DNA of 64,000 nucleotides from Neodiprion pinetum (GCF_021155775.2 NC_060235.2:25367598-25431597), one strand, 5' to 3'; counted from the stretch's first letter, positions 46,817 to 60,419 are shown. Notes: generated by a model not told the origin, from the sequence alone. Numbers and translations: made by a program.

Positions 46817-49800
46817 CTGGAATAGAATAACAATGACGAGTAAAACAAAAATAAATTATCTGTATTTGCCCAAACATAAGGATCGAAAACGACATTGCAA
46901 AATGTATCAGACGCGGTTCCCCGTCAATTTCTTTCTTAACTGTTTCTTGTCGTCGATGCTCGGTCAGGTTTTTATCTATACGCAATTGGCACGTGTTCGT
47001 TATACGTTTGCGTGTGTGAATGTACGGATACAACGGAGAAAAAAGTTGCCGTTTTTTGCTCCGTACAGCAGGCAACTCCTCGTGATATAACCGCACGGAT
47101 TTCTGATCGTCATTCTTTCAGAATCCACGACGGGTTCCAAACATTTTATATACGTGATATATCTCATCGTTTTACGTGTAGATCGGAGAATCGAACTAAA
47201 TTAACTCAACAACAGAGTGAGGTAATTAATGAATAAGCTAACGGCAGAAAAAAATTTTTGTAAGGCAAAAATTTGGGAGCATCTAGGTATGATCGTTTTT
47301 GTACTCTACCGCAAGTCGAGCAGTAATCATCGATAATTTATTGAACGAGCCATGACGCCCACATGGTGCATCTCATTATTCCTGATCTACCGTACATTCG
47401 CTCTTTGCTAGATTTGGCTAGCTCGCGAAGGCAATCGATGCTCTGTTGAACGTCGTTTGTCCCGACAAAAAAAAAAGAAAAAAAAAAGAAATAAATAATC
47501 AAAATAAGAATCTGACTTCAATTTGGAATTTTAAGTGTTCTGATTTTTCACAGTTCTCTATATTGAAAACGCATATTTTTGGAAACATTTTTTAGGGGAT
47601 TATTTTCTCCGCAATTATTATATATGATTACTGTTGGACGTTTTCAGATGTTAGTTATCACTTACTTTGCTATCTGTGCAGTTGTTTGATTTAATCTCGA
47701 GAATTTAAAATACCAGTTGAAAATATCTATGAAACTATAATTTATACTGGCATTTCGTTCGGTTAAAAACCACAATTTATCAATTTCGTAATCAATCAAT
47801 TTGATACCTTTGTGAACACTCAATCGGAGGAAATTTTCGGAAAGATCATATGCGTGAAGAAGCAATGAAATTTTGCTGATTAGACAATTTTTACAGGTTC
47901 TGAGTGTACTTTTTAAAAATTCAGAGCAACCCAGAAAAATATGCATAACTTTGAGAACAAGTTCTATAAATTTTTCAATATCTTCTTACGCGTCTTCGAT
48001 GAAATTTTTAAATAATTCTTACGAGCTGTTTCTACATCAAAATTAGAGCATTTCCAGAGATATTCAGAGAATATGAGAAAAGTTACATCGTATATAATTA
48101 CATGCCGGTTAGGGTGGAGGTATGATTATCTTCCTCAACATATGTTTTCCAGAAATCATTGAAAGCAACTTTAATAACGGAATTTGGGAAGAAAGCTTAT
48201 CGACTAGATTTTTTCAGTATGTAATAATCTTCGTCTATAAGCTCGAACAGCTAAATAATATACGTGCATGATACAGAGGAAGAGTGCGTCAAGTTCATGT
48301 AATATGAAGAAAGTAACGTTTTTTGATTGAGACAATCGTATCATCTGCTTGAAAAAAAGTCATTGGAACAATAATTCGATTTATTTAGTAGAACTTACAC
48401 GTTTATCTGCATCAATAAAACATTTCTTTCATCATATTTGATAATTTCTACAAATTCTTTTTTGTGTTAATATCACTGAAAAAAATGTAGGGACCTAAAA
48501 TACAATATTATATAACGACCGTGCTAATTTTTATTGTGAACATGGCTGAGGTTATAATAGTTTGCTTTACGATATAATTTGGTTAAATTCGGCGTGAAAA
48601 AAAAAAAAAAACAGTTCTTACGACTATAAAATATTTCAGGACCGTCTGCTCGGTATTTCGTGTATAATAAATAAACTGAACACTACGTTTTTTTCAACGT
48701 ATATGTATTTTCCTGCAAAATTGCAGAATATTCACGAAATACGACAAAGGGAGCTTTTTCTCTTGCCACCGGTTGAAAAAGAGTTGGATATATATTATAT
48801 ACATGTATATACATGTATTGTGTGCACGTATGCAATTGGAGAAATAAATATTACCGATGCGTGTGTAGGTGAGCGCGCGAGCATGCAGCTCATGGTTTGT
48901 ATAGGTAATCCGACTAGTTTCTTGCAAATTTCGTGGAACGAGTGAAAAAAGTAGCATGCGGCGGCGTGCACACTCGTACCGCGTATAAATTAATACCATG
49001 GTGGAAAAAACTAGCCGTCGGTCTTATTACGAGCCAGTCAGTCCGGAGCGGCGCGGGTCTCACGCTATATACTCTCGTCGGCGCCCAGGTATCTCCTCGA
49101 GGAGGGATCGTCCGGGTCCGATGCAGGGTTGAATTATCGTCAGGATCGAAAAAGAGGATCGCACGGATATCACTTCGAATATGTAGCTGGTGAGAAATCA
49201 CGTGGAATTGTCGAAAGACCACCGAAAACCGGTAAAATATTTGAAATCGGTGTACGATACGTAACTGTAACAATTTAAGGGGATGTCGTAGTCAGTCTTT
49301 ACCGACTGAGTAAAATTTAACCTATTTTTACAATTTTCTTGGAGCCCACGCATCGGTTTTGTGAAAATACCGCGGTCAGCGTAATTCTAGATCCACACGT
49401 AGTAGGCTTTGATAATTGTCAGAATAATTGACATTTCACTCGGTCAGTAAAAACTGATTACAGCAACATCTGAAGGAGGTTGGTTGGCTAAAAATCGATA
49501 CTTTTTATTAATTTTATTACGACATGAGTATTTATCAAATTATTATATTCGCAAGCCACGAAGATCTCCTTGAAATGCTGGATCAAAAGGTATTCGAATT
49601 ATAAAAGAAGCTCACATATCGATGATGCGTTTCAAATCACTTCAAATTGGCTAAATGTCTAGTAAATGTGTTCGGTTTCATTCCACAATGGCTTATTTCG
49701 GCGAGGAACCTTATTTATTACAAATTTGTTTATTCACATCTTTTTCTTCAACGGTCGATTCAACATTAGTCTCTGTTGATCAGAACCAACATCAGTGCGA

Positions 49801-52800
49801 TCTTAAATAACGATGCCAATGTGATTTAAAAAAAAAAAGTATTGTAGTAGTTAATTGCAGAGAATATTTTTCTGAACGACGCGAGTCATCGCAGAGTAAA
49901 ATCGTACAAATATACTAGATTTTTAACAATTGTAGTACGATTTGAAACGAAAATACTGATATTTGAGCTCTCAAAATTTAAATTGTTTTCAAATCGATTT
50001 TTTGTTTTTCTGCAAAAAAAAAAAATTAACGAAAGAGTATCAATTCCTAACTCATGTCACACTTGACTGAACAACCCTTCGCTGCCGAATTCAAATTGAA
50101 GGATAACAAACAAATTAACGAACCCTCAAAAATGTCAATTTCCTCGATTCAACAAGTAGTGACAAAAATACGGTCATTCTGTACATCTGTGTTATGAATA
50201 AAACGTTATTTCGTAAATAATATACTAATTATTCAAATCTATCGTGAGCTAATTCTGAATCGCGGTGGCGCCTCAGCTGGTAATACACATGTATAGGTAT
50301 ACCTACGAGCGATTGAAAAAGGGAAGGTTTACGAGCCTCGGTGCACTCGCGTCGTAAAAGTCGGGTATAAATGAGTCCCGGGTAACGAGTACTACTCGGA
50401 CTCCATTTTTCACTCGAACGTCAATCAGTTAATGATTAACCTTGCCGACAGCTTAATCGAGCGTGATTTGTGAAATAATGAAAGTTAAGGAGAAATTATC
50501 TCAAGTACCTGCATTAAACTTGCCTTGTTCTTCATTTCCCACGTGTTTTTTGATTTTTATTACGTAAACAGACATCCACCTCGAACGCTTTCCCAACAAT
50601 TTAACAATGGTATAAGTGAAATGTAACTACACTTATCCAAATTTTAAAATTCTACAAAATTGATTTTGGCGTTTTTGAAAATTCGATATCGCGATTCCTC
50701 TATGATTCTCCAATCTTTCCTCATCTTCACGTCCACCAAATTATATATATGGGTGTAACGTATAACGTATAGGAATGCGCGTACGGTCACCTCTTCCATT
50801 TTCATTCCCGTATTGTCGCTGGTTTTTCCCCCTTTTCTTTTATTTCGTTTCGTTTTTCTCCTCGCCGCTCGCCGTCCCGGTCCCTCTCTAAATGGCAGTT
50901 TCTTTGGTTGGTCGAAAGGCACTTCTTCTCTCTACGAAGCGCATCGGTGTATGACGACGAGGTCCCTGCATCCACGCTCGGCTAGGGAGGTAAAGGAGGA
51001 TGGAAGAGGGTCTGGGGTTGTGGTTAGCGTCCCTGGGCAGGGGGCAGGCAATATGTGCCGCCACCGGCCGGTCATTTACATAACGACTTTTTAGGTATAA
51101 AGAACTTTTTGTAAACGCGGGACGCGCGATGCGATGCGATGCCGAACCGAGCTGAGAACTCCTTAACGCACCGCTTCCACTCCGCGTCAATCTATTATAT
51201 ACATATTATCGAGATACGTATGTTGTACCTGTGCCGATGACGCGGTGATGCGAAAAAACGAAATCAAACTTTTGGAGAGACATTTGATTTTTTTGTAGTT
51301 GATAGAACAATCTGTACAGAAGCAAAATGGGTATAGTTACCGTTACAGTAACGATTTAAATATTTTTTTAATTACAAGAATCATGATCGTATAGGTCAGT
51401 ATCATATTTTCCGCTTGCCGCAACGTTGACACTGTTTGTTTAGCTTGCTATATTTTTTCGGTCGAATAAGACCTTGTAATATCAAATTATTGTTCCACCA
51501 GCATCGATTTGGCGGAAAAGTTAAAAAATAATTAGTAGTACATACTAGATTTTGAAAAAATTCATATGTATTTTGTATCCGGAACCGTATATTTCGATTG
51601 TTGTAAAATATGAAAATAGTTAATGACTGTACATCGTAATCACACCTGGAATTTTTTTTCCGTGATGATACACGAGCATTCTTTTATGGCTTGAGGGTTA
51701 CCGTTGTTCTTATTGTTGTCATTACGTACGACATGAGCGTGTATACGTTGCTGATAATGGAAAAATAAAAAGTACATTGGTAAATACTTTGCTGCCTGAT
51801 CGTAGTACGTGACCTGCTTGACAAATTTTACTTATATAAGGTGCATTAGTATCCATCCAACATTTTTTGCTGCACCCTTAACTGCAGATATTCCGACCTG
51901 CTGTACTACAGCGGACATTGATCTTCGATCGATGTCAAAATGAAGGATTTTTTTCCCTCTAGTTCAGCTGTCGTAAAAAGAATATGAAGAGTGAACTTGC
52001 TTCGGCATATAAGGAATACTTTTTTTTTTTTAGAGATAGTATTTTATCGAAGGTATTATAATCAGAAATCTGCACCGCGAATAATCAGTACATGGATAAT
52101 GAACGTTGCTTCTCGTAAAGTTAGAATCGCGTGTATTCAATCTGTATATAAATCTCTGATGAACGTATCTGAAATTTATCATAATATAGAAAAACTTTTC
52201 GGGGGTAAAAATTAAACCAACTGTCGAAATTCGAACCATCCAATTGCGAGCGCGTCAGAAACAAAGCAATTTTCTCAAGTTCGTGACATCAATTCGAAAT
52301 GGAAGATTAGAACTTGAAAAAACGCGACGCGTTTCTCATCCTTTCTAAGAGGTTACTTTTTTTTGTGAAATTCATCTTGAACAGAATTGAATATTTTTTT
52401 TTAAAGCGAATGTATTGAAAGGGAACAGCGAATAAAACACTCACTGAATTTAAATAAATTTTTGATCAATTGTTCGTCAACATCAAAATAGCAAAACACG
52501 ACAATATTTATACGCATATTATAGTTATTAGTTATACCGAGATACTATTTATTGTCGATTGTTGAATATCGGTAATTGCATTGATATTTGCAAGAAATTG
52601 AATGCATATGGTTATAGGAAAAACTGAAGGAAAATAAATAATATCATACATCATCGAGGTCTACTTCGACAATAAAAATTGAATCTACCTTACAGCAGTG
52701 ACTGAATTTTCAAGAATATAAATTCAACTTCGTAGCACCTGCAGAATTGAAAATATATCCCCCGGCGTTTCACCCGCGCACTTATTGAACCACCAATTAT

Positions 52801-53749
52801 ATTTATGACGTGCATACGAGTTGTGTGCCGAGCAAAGTGCGAAGTATTTGAATAAAGAAGAGTGCATGCATATGGATGCTTCATCCTGGTATATACCGAG
52901 ACGTAAATGGGTTCCCGTGGTTATGACCGGTCCGAAAACAAAGAAATTACGTCGAGTACGTAATGTACGTACGCGTTGAGTAAAGGCGTGAAAAGACTCA
53001 CCTCATCCCCGCGTACGTGTTAGAAGCCCGGTGTGTATGTATGCACACATTTATGCACGCCGCGTGGTTGGTAGATCAAACGGTGAGAATCGGCAAAAGA
53101 ATGCACGTGGAGGGATGAAAAAAGAGGGAATATAAATGGAAGCAATCGTCATAACTATAATAATATGTCTACGTGTTTTCATAATGCATCCTTGAGTTCG
53201 GAAGGGGAGAAAACAACGACTATAAAAAAGAAAGGAATAAAAAACATCGTTTCTAGAACTTCATGCACCGATGATATTTGCTCGTAGAATGCGCGTAGAA
53301 TAAACTTTACCAGTAATTGCTGTAATATACTTGAGGAAACAGCGATGGAAATTTTAGGATCATCGCAGGATGGATGAAAGATGTTTGGGTTATAATATAT
53401 ACGGGACAAGGAATTCTATGTAATTATAATATACGTGAAGATCTACAGATTTATGGAAATAAGGAATCTGGTAAATTTTCAGTCGGATAAAAGAAAATTA
53501 TTGACTATGGCAGGTTAGCTTCTGAATGATTGGAATTTTTTGATTCACAGAAAATTGATGCGAAATGCCACATCGCAGAGTTTTTGCAAACTGGGAGAAT
53601 TTTTTCGAAAATATCGCATTTTCTAAAAGAAACAGAACGGTGTCGAATTGCTCGTGCAAAGAAATATGCATTACTCAATTTCTCGATGCTGTCAGGGTAA
53701 TTGGAAAATTTGTTAGCCTCTGATATTTTTCTATCGAAACTCGGAATTC
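46817..53749. other. nab 5' intron or upstream region
   Basis: AT-rich sequence apart from patches near 48880-49200 and 50820-51190. Short frames only. If the candidate first exon at 54504 is right, this is intron 1 of nab. Confidence 0.4.
50820..51190. promoter_or_regulatory. GC-rich patch upstream of nab NCD1
   Basis: A GC-rich island in AT-rich surroundings, with GATGCGATGCGATGCCG at about 51127-51143 and short frames on both strands. No conserved protein was recognised. It could be a nab promoter or intronic enhancer. Confidence 0.25.
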
Positions 53750-54405
53750 CTTGAGTTATGAAATGCGAAGAAACTGTTCAAAAATACGTTCATCGATGTT
53801 ATTTTCACCAATGACGCCGGACACAAATTAAACATCTTTATTATCTAATAGCAATAAATCTAAACAAATTCAAGTAAATGATCAAGCTGAAGTGTGAATA
53901 ATTTGGAATAAGGTTTTTAACTCAGAACGTTCAAAATGATTAAGCGTCAGTGTTTTTCATCCAATTTTAATGTTTCTGGGCTTATTTTGTTAACCATAGT
54001 GATCTTAAAAAATCGTTTTGAAAAAAATAAATGAATAGGTAGTCACAGGGTGGATAAAAGTAGATTTTTGTAATTACGATACTACAATCGCAATGCAAGA
54101 TTTCGTGAATGCCATTAGACTATAATTAGCGAGTATCTGGCCAGCGTGCAAAACGAGCCAGAAACATTAGAATCGGATAATAATCACTGAATTTTATTCA
54201 TTTGGAACATTCTAATGATAAAACGTTTATTTAAAATTGTTAGTATCTTAGCTTGCGTTACTTGAATTTGCACATATAATACACTTCAATCACATACTAG
54301 AGATGTTATTTAATTCCCACTCTACACTATTGGACCAAACTAGAGTACTTTGAGATTTTCCAAACGTTGCTCTCTCTCTCTCTCTCTCAGCTCCCAATTG
54401 TCGAT
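53750..54405. mobile_element. Fold-back element copy C
   Basis: Third copy, in the region upstream of nab NCD1. The left arm carries AACAAATTCAAGTAAATGAT and TTTTAATGTTTCTGGGCTTA; the right arm has the complement of TCTAATGTTTCTGGC. The core has GGTGGATAAAAGTAGATTTT, the same orientation as copy B and opposite to copy A. The right end is obscured by a (CT)n run at about 54370-54388. No coding capacity is seen. Confidence 0.58.
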
Positions 54406-54503
54406 TCAGCCGTAAGTAGACATTTTTTCTCTCCTCACAGGGGCAAGCTTAGCAGCCATATACATGGCCGAAAAAATTGGCGAGTATTAGAATAATCTAC
54501 AAC

Positions 54504-54618
54504 CAGTTTCGTCCGAGTGTTGGAAGTAGTCGTTGTCCGATGAACTAGGGCCATCATCGACGTGCAAAGAAGCTTCGCGGTACGGGATGGCATGGCATGG
54601 GATGGCATGGGATGGCAT
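54504..54618 (-). CDS. nab: Candidate first coding exon of nab
   Basis: Starting at an ATG inside a 10-bp tandem repeat, one frame reads MPSHAIPCHAIPYREASLHV and DDGPSSSDNDYFQHSDET, 38 codons plus one base. It ends ACTG|GTTGTA in phase 1, the phase needed by the exon at 46816, where it would give a Val codon and continue VQTSVPQNE. The Ser/Asp-rich second half looks coding. The donor is weak, the first 12 residues are repeat-derived, and the intron would be 7.7 kb. Start choice and the whole exon are inference. Confidence 0.3.
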
Positions 54619-54637
54619 GGGATGGCATGGGATGGCA
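54574..54637. repeat. 10-bp tandem repeat (GGGATGGCAT)n
   Basis: About five to six units of GGGATGGCAT, the first with an internal 5-bp slip. On the - strand each unit reads ATGCCATCCC, so an ATG appears every 10 bases and cycles through all three frames. Overlaps the candidate first exon of nab. Confidence 0.85.
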
Positions 54638-54769
54638 GCGTAGAGTCCAAGCAGTCGCTCGAATCCTGACAGCGGCTACCCGACGACTCAGTCCATCTGC
54701 TGTGTTTTGTTCGAGGGGGCAAAAACTCACCTAACCCTTCCTTGATTACAATACCGGCAAAAAACGAAA

Positions 54770-55020
54770 TACTAACCGCTGCGAACGCGCTCTAAGAAAC
54801 TAGACCTGTTTTTGTTATTGGCTGCGAACGTATAGAGCGAACCCATGCCAGGAGAACCTCGGGAGTTGGGAGACAACGGAAAGACGCAACGCAACGCCGG
54901 ACTCGCTGACGTCCTTCGCTGGCAAGGATCCTCCAGGACTTTACCTCCACTTTCCCGCGTCACCAAAACGCGAGCGCTAATTGCGCCACCTGATAATTAC
55001 CCTCGCTCTGTCGCCAATAG
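54770..55020. promoter_or_regulatory. CpG-rich patch next to the candidate nab first exon
   Basis: CpG-rich sequence directly upstream, on the - strand, of the candidate first coding exon. On the - strand GGGTTAG|GTGAGT (near 54730) is a good splice donor, so a non-coding 5' exon could end here. No TATA or initiator pair was found. Confidence 0.28.
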
Positions 55021-58014
55021 GTCTTTGACTAATTTCATTTTTTACCACAACCGAAACCGAAATTACAGTTCTCGTTATGAAAAATGGAAATTTAATCTGT
55101 ACCTGTAGCCCGCAGGATTCAAGATGTTATTTTTATCGATACCTATTATTTAGCAGAAATTTCTTACAGTAAATTTGACGAATCAGATTTTTCTCAGTGA
55201 TAATATAGGTAAATGTTTATTTTTCCTCTCACGAATCGTATTTATTGTTGACAAGGTTTGTCTGCATAACATAAAAAGTTTCTTCAAATTGGATTAAATC
55301 TGTATTTGCTAGGTGTATGTACTTAAATTTAGTATATTGGTATTTGCTGTCTCCAGCACTCCATTTTTCTAGTTCTATCCCTTCGGTTTTCAGGGTGTGT
55401 AGACGAAAGTCAACGAAGATTTTTCTCTCCTTTTTTATACATGGATAAATCGATGTTATACGTGCAGGTATAACAAGGTTTCCATTCATCAAAATCAGAC
55501 AAACAGTACGATTCTGTTACGAAAAATGGGACGACATCTTCAAGGTTTTGTAATTTTTTATTTTCTTTTGTCAATTAATGGTCCTTCTTCACTATATAAA
55601 ACACTGATGTATCACCAACTGTACGATTATACGTACGTGAAAATTTGGATCGAGGGTTTCGTATTTCATCTCATGTGTTTTGTAGCAATTTTTGCAGTTA
55701 CGAAAATCTTTCCTGTTATATTGGATGTGGTACGGTTTTTAGTTTCGAAAAACATTAGTAAGAAAATAATATTGGTTAATTAACAGGGGAATGATCATAG
55801 AGTAATCATAGTAAAGTCCATGAAACGTTAATTTCTCCGACAAATCTTTAGTAGAAAATACTGGTCATTGCAATTTTTGCTGATTTCAATTAATCGTCGA
55901 TTATTCGGTCTTTAATGTATAAATAAATCATTTCAAACTCCCACCACTTCCGAGTAAAAAATGGCGATCACCTGAACTTGGAAAAATTAAAAAACTTGGA
56001 TAATGGGCTTTTCGACGCAATCTCTTTTCGTCAATTTACGTATCTTCCCGTATTTCTACGGCTAGAAGTTTCCATTGCTCGTATTTAAAATGAGAAAATG
56101 ATCAACCTGTCGAGTCATGAAGATTGTGCCACGATCATTTCAAGCATCTCGCGATCAGGATATAATATAATTGTGTATAAAACCTAGTACTGGAAGTTGG
56201 AAACTTCCACAGTAGCGGCAGGGTAGCATTTGGTGACGACAACGATGAGTGGCTGAAAGAAAAAAATTCTTTCATATATACCGTGCAGTAAGGATTCCGG
56301 AGCTTATCTTCAAGTCGTACATCACTCTCTGGACAGATTGAATTATAGCTACAAAAGAGGCAAATTTTTAGTGCCCATCCTCCTCATCTCCGCGATTTAT
56401 ACGCGGTATATAAAAAGCTAGCGGCATTGATTCTCCTCGTAATTAGTTCCCGTTATATGAATATTATATCAGGTAGTGTACGGTAATCGACGTTTGTCGG
56501 GTTCTCTCGTTTAAAATTCCATTCAATTCACTCACCAACGTTAATACATAAATGTCCTTTTCAACCGTATTACTTCGTTTCGTGCACATAAAATTCCGAT
56601 CGATCAATCCATACCCAAATCGCAGTATTTATCGTAATCCCGCATTGCGACAATGACCGAATACATTCGTCGATGAAGTATTCGACCCCAATCTCACAAT
56701 TTCGTCAAGACCAATTAGCAGGTACCAGAATTTTCGACCAAGCCTTTGGCAAACCGAGGTTTCATGAAGAGAGAGACACACGTTACAGTTTCCTCCCTTA
56801 CCTGAAACGACATGCATCGACAAAAACCATCCCTTGTCTGTGTGTATCGTTTAAGGTACTTGTAACACGGTAACTTGCGCAATGCATCCACAAATCTAGA
56901 GGCTGCGTATCGTATGCGCGACCATATTTATACGATGGTGATCATTGTTCTCTCCCATGTCCCGCAGCATCTCACCCCCGGAGCTAGTTAACGGTGGATT
57001 CCCGACCCCAGAGCGGAATCTCCAACTGTCAAACGGCTCGAGGGTGAATGGGAACCACCCCGAACGGTTGGGGTAGGGCTTAGGGACAGGAGGCAGGTCA
57101 GGTACCGAAGTCCTGCCCCAAAAACACGCCTGCCTACCCCTGTCACCCCTTGTACTGGCTCCGAGGGTCTGAGCATGTGTGGGTACAGGTATTTGAAAAT
57201 GAGCGTGAATACTCGCGTGCATTCTTACGTTATTGGCCGCAATCCGTGCACCTCATTCCCCTCCACGGTGCCCCTGAATACGTCGCAGAAAAAAAAAATG
57301 GCGGGTTTCTTTTTAGGGATCTCGAAAGTTATGGTGGACGGATAATCGTAGTATGGAACGTTGATGGTTTTCTTTTTTCTCTTCAAATTTTCAAATTTTA
57401 TAGAACACTTTTGAAATGTCCTGTATTATAATATTGAATATATTATCGTTGCTACCAAGACGCAGGAATGTTTACTTATTGCATATACGAGCTTGTTTGG
57501 TATTTTTTGGAGTACCTAAAGAGAATTTTTTTTTTTTTTTTTTATGTAAATCATCTATATCGAGTATCGATTCGAGTTCCATTCGAATGCTATTGTTGAA
57601 ACGTCAGTAAAAAACATATCGATAAACTACGGAGTGCTATATCTCATATATTGAAACAAACACGGCTTTTCTAGCGACCCAGCGATAAAATTTGAATACG
57701 AAGAGCCATTTTTATGCTTATGGCGTTGGTCGGTTTCAGTATCACTCTAGTATTAAGTCGTGTTATATAAACTGTAATATTTTTCATTTTTTAAGAACCA
57801 AGATGAATCGATGTTTCGAATCAATTGCGGGTATTCATACACATGCATATACGTCGTGTTACATCCGTATACATGTTGCAATAAGTAAAAAATGCATAAG
57901 TTTTACATCTGTAATTACACTAAATAGTTCCTTGTACCAAATTTTCTTGTCATTTCAGCCATATTTAAAGCGTAATTGCAACGATACCCGTTTTACTTCA
58001 CTTTTTCTTTCACG
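55021..58014. other. Non-coding stretch
   Basis: Mostly AT-rich, with one GC-rich patch at 56930-57200 and a T-run at 57530-57543. No gene supported. Confidence 0.4.
56930..57200. promoter_or_regulatory. GC-rich patch with G-runs
   Basis: GC-rich stretch including GGGGTAGGGCTTAGGGACAG from 57070, several closely spaced G-runs that could form a quadruplex on the + strand. The - strand is open for 108 codons (57222-56896) but shows no recognised domain. Confidence 0.25.
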
Positions 58015-58016
58015 TA

Positions 58017-58244
58017 CAGTAATGTTCATCGATGCCTTCGACTTCCGGCTAACTCTTATTCGGTCCGAAACAAAATACGAGCTCGATTCTGTACGAATTA
58101 TGTGACAATGACTGGCGATGCAGCCGGCACGAGAGATTGGGAATCATTGTCACATAATTCTTATAGAATCAATCTCGCATTTTGCTTCGAACTGAAAATA
58201 AGTTATCCGGAAGCCCAAGGCAATAGTAAATATTAGGTACACTG
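58017..58244. mobile_element. TA-flanked miniature element, full two-arm palindrome
   Basis: 228 bp flanked by TA (58015-58016 and 58245-58246). It starts CAGTAATGTTCATCGATGCC and ends TAGGTACACTG. The arms are long inverted repeats: CTTCCGGCTAACTC against CTTCCGGATAACTT, and GAATTATGTGACAATGA (58096-58112) against its exact complement near 58144. There is no open frame of transposase type. Same family as 18911-19017. Confidence 0.68.
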
Positions 58245-59775
58245 TACATATCATACATCACGAAGCTGTGTTCCCCGATTGTAGAATATAGATCACACCG
58301 TGTTTGCCCAAAAGTAGTTACGTATTTATATATAATAATATATATAGAGATATATAAATTTGTTGAAACGTAACGAGATGCATGTCGAATTCCCTTGAAC
58401 GTTAGGTTTTCTTATTACGTGCGAACGCGTCTTTAAAACATTCCTGATGATGAGGTAAAATGGAACTAAAAAGCCTGGTAAACCTAATCTTTGACTGGAC
58501 TTGACGCGGAAACAATTTAAATTACCTTCTGTATAATATAATAGGTCTCGATTTCTTACAAGATTTTTCGACAACTAATTTCGTCATCTAAGTAATAGAA
58601 TGTTACTCGACAATAATGTTTTTGTCTAGAAATCTAAAGAAGCAGAACATTTTTTTACGTTTTTTTTTTCCCGTGTATACCACGGAACCGTTCTTTGCGA
58701 GTACGTGAAATCGTAACGAATATTTCACAACAAAGAAGAAGACAGAAGAAATCCAAATTCGACTAAATTAGCATTTAATCATTCTGCAACAATATATTTT
58801 CAAAATATGTCGATTAGTAATATCATTTTTATAAAGAGAAATCGTCAGCAAGAATTAAAAAACATCAGCGCACAAATAGCTGATTCAAAGCATCGTTACA
58901 ATTGGGGGACAAAAAAATGTTTATCATAAAAATGCATGAAGTCGAACCTGTTATACAGTTACACGTGTGTATATCACGAGAAAGATGAGATCGTATCGTT
59001 AATAACATAATGAATTTGAGATGAAAAAAAAATGAAAAAAAAAAGAAAACAATTACAACGAAAGTTACTTTTTGTCAACTTTCAAACAGGCCTTTGTTGT
59101 TTTCGCATTTGAGGATCATTAACGTCTGCGATATAGACCGTATGTGGGTCATTGTTCAAAACATCCAAGTGATCGGAGTTAATTTCCACTGTGATGAACA
59201 ATAAACATACGTCTATGCACACAGGTTTACACATACATAATGTGTACAATACGTATTGCCTGTCTTAAATCGAACTCGGTATAAAACAATTCACGGATAC
59301 CGTGACCAAGCATTAAAAGTTTTGTAGAAGTAATCGCGCGTTCTACAGAAAGATACAAAATCCTCGCCATATTGTCTGCATGTACCGTATAGTACACATA
59401 TACCATCGCGATCGCGAGTATCAGCTGAGTGTTTTTTAGCCATACCCAAGCCATTGAATTCTCGCAGAGAGAGAGAGATATAGAGAGAGATTAGTCACCG
59501 ACAATGAGAACAAGAAACCGCGGAGTTTCCCATCTCGCGGCGACTAAGCTAGACAAGATCGTAATTTTCCCCTCCTTCCCACAGATATGGATGTTGCGGG
59601 TCTATTGCCGGCAATAGTAAAACCTGTCCACAAGCATATAGCTGCATATATGTATTCTTCATACAACGTAGCGCTCAATTATCGTCCGGCGGTATATCGC
59701 GCGAAAAAAACATTATTCGCGCGGAAAAAATCTTCGAAAAAAAACTGTTTTATAATGGCAGCAATAGTATGAAAA

Positions 59776-59830
59776 TAAAAAAAAAAAAAAAAAGGTTAAG
59801 GGCGGGAAGGGGGGGGGGGGAGGGGGGGGA
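59776..59830. repeat. Poly-A then poly-G purine tract
   Basis: An A run (about 59776-59793), then AGGTTAAGGGCGGGAAGG and a G run of more than 20 bases broken by single A residues. Purines continue to about 59890 (GAGGGAGAAGAGAAAGAG). Such tracts can form quadruplex or triplex DNA and are prone to assembly error. Confidence 0.8.
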
Positions 59831-60250
59831 GAATCCAAGCAGGGGAAAAACAAAAGTGAAGAAGTAAAGAGGGAGAAGAGAAAGAGATTAAAAAACGCAG
59901 GAGATTTGAATACGGTGCAGAGTTTTTACCTCTTGAGGTGCATCTTTGGGTTTACTTTTTTAAACGATTTTTTTGTCGCCTCTCCTCTCCTTTCCTCTTC
60001 CTTCACGCGTGAGGAGCAGAGCTGAGGCGGTTTTTTTTTTTTTTTTCTTTTTTTTTTTCCTCCTTCTCGCGAGATGAGGGCCTTGCGCCCTGCGGAGGTC
60101 GACGATCTGCATACCTAAGCGTGGAACGTACGCGGCGTGCGAAGGGCTGCGCTAGTAAGGGTGAGTATAAGTAATTCGGCCGTCCGGCGAGGGTCCAGCT
60201 GCCCTTCGCGTCTTTCCTGACCCTCGGGAACACACGCACCTATATAAATG

Positions 60251-60274
60251 GTATGTATGTATGTATGTATGTGT
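60251..60274. repeat. (GTAT)n microsatellite
   Basis: Five to six GTAT units. Confidence 0.8.
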
Positions 60275-60362
60275 GACACAGAGAGACCGCCGGCCTGCAT
60301 CACCCTTTCGGATTAATACTTAGAACAAAAAATGTCACCCTTAGGTAACGAGCCTGTGTCTC

Positions 60363-60419
60363 ATTCCTCCCTCCCTCCCTTCCACCCTTCCTCCCGCCCT
60401 CCCTTCCTTCCTTCCCTTC
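60363..60419. repeat. Pyrimidine (CCTT/CCCT)n tract
   Basis: Almost uninterrupted C/T run made of CCTCCCTCCCTTCC-type units. Confidence 0.75.

Noticed and set aside
49020..49130. TATA-like CTATATAC in a GC-rich patch as a nab promoter
   Set aside because: No initiator at the right distance on the - strand and no splice donor linking it to nab.
50360..50430. GTATAAATGAG as a + strand promoter
   Set aside because: The nearest initiator-like TCAGT is about 60 bp away and no + strand gene follows.
57150..57431. 93-codon + frame
   Set aside because: No domain, crosses a poly-A stretch, no splice or promoter context. Likely chance.
59587..59772. Short + frame preceded by an acceptor-like CCCACAG
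   Set aside because: Ends in low-complexity Lys/Phe sequence, has no donor or partner exon, and no recognisable similarity.
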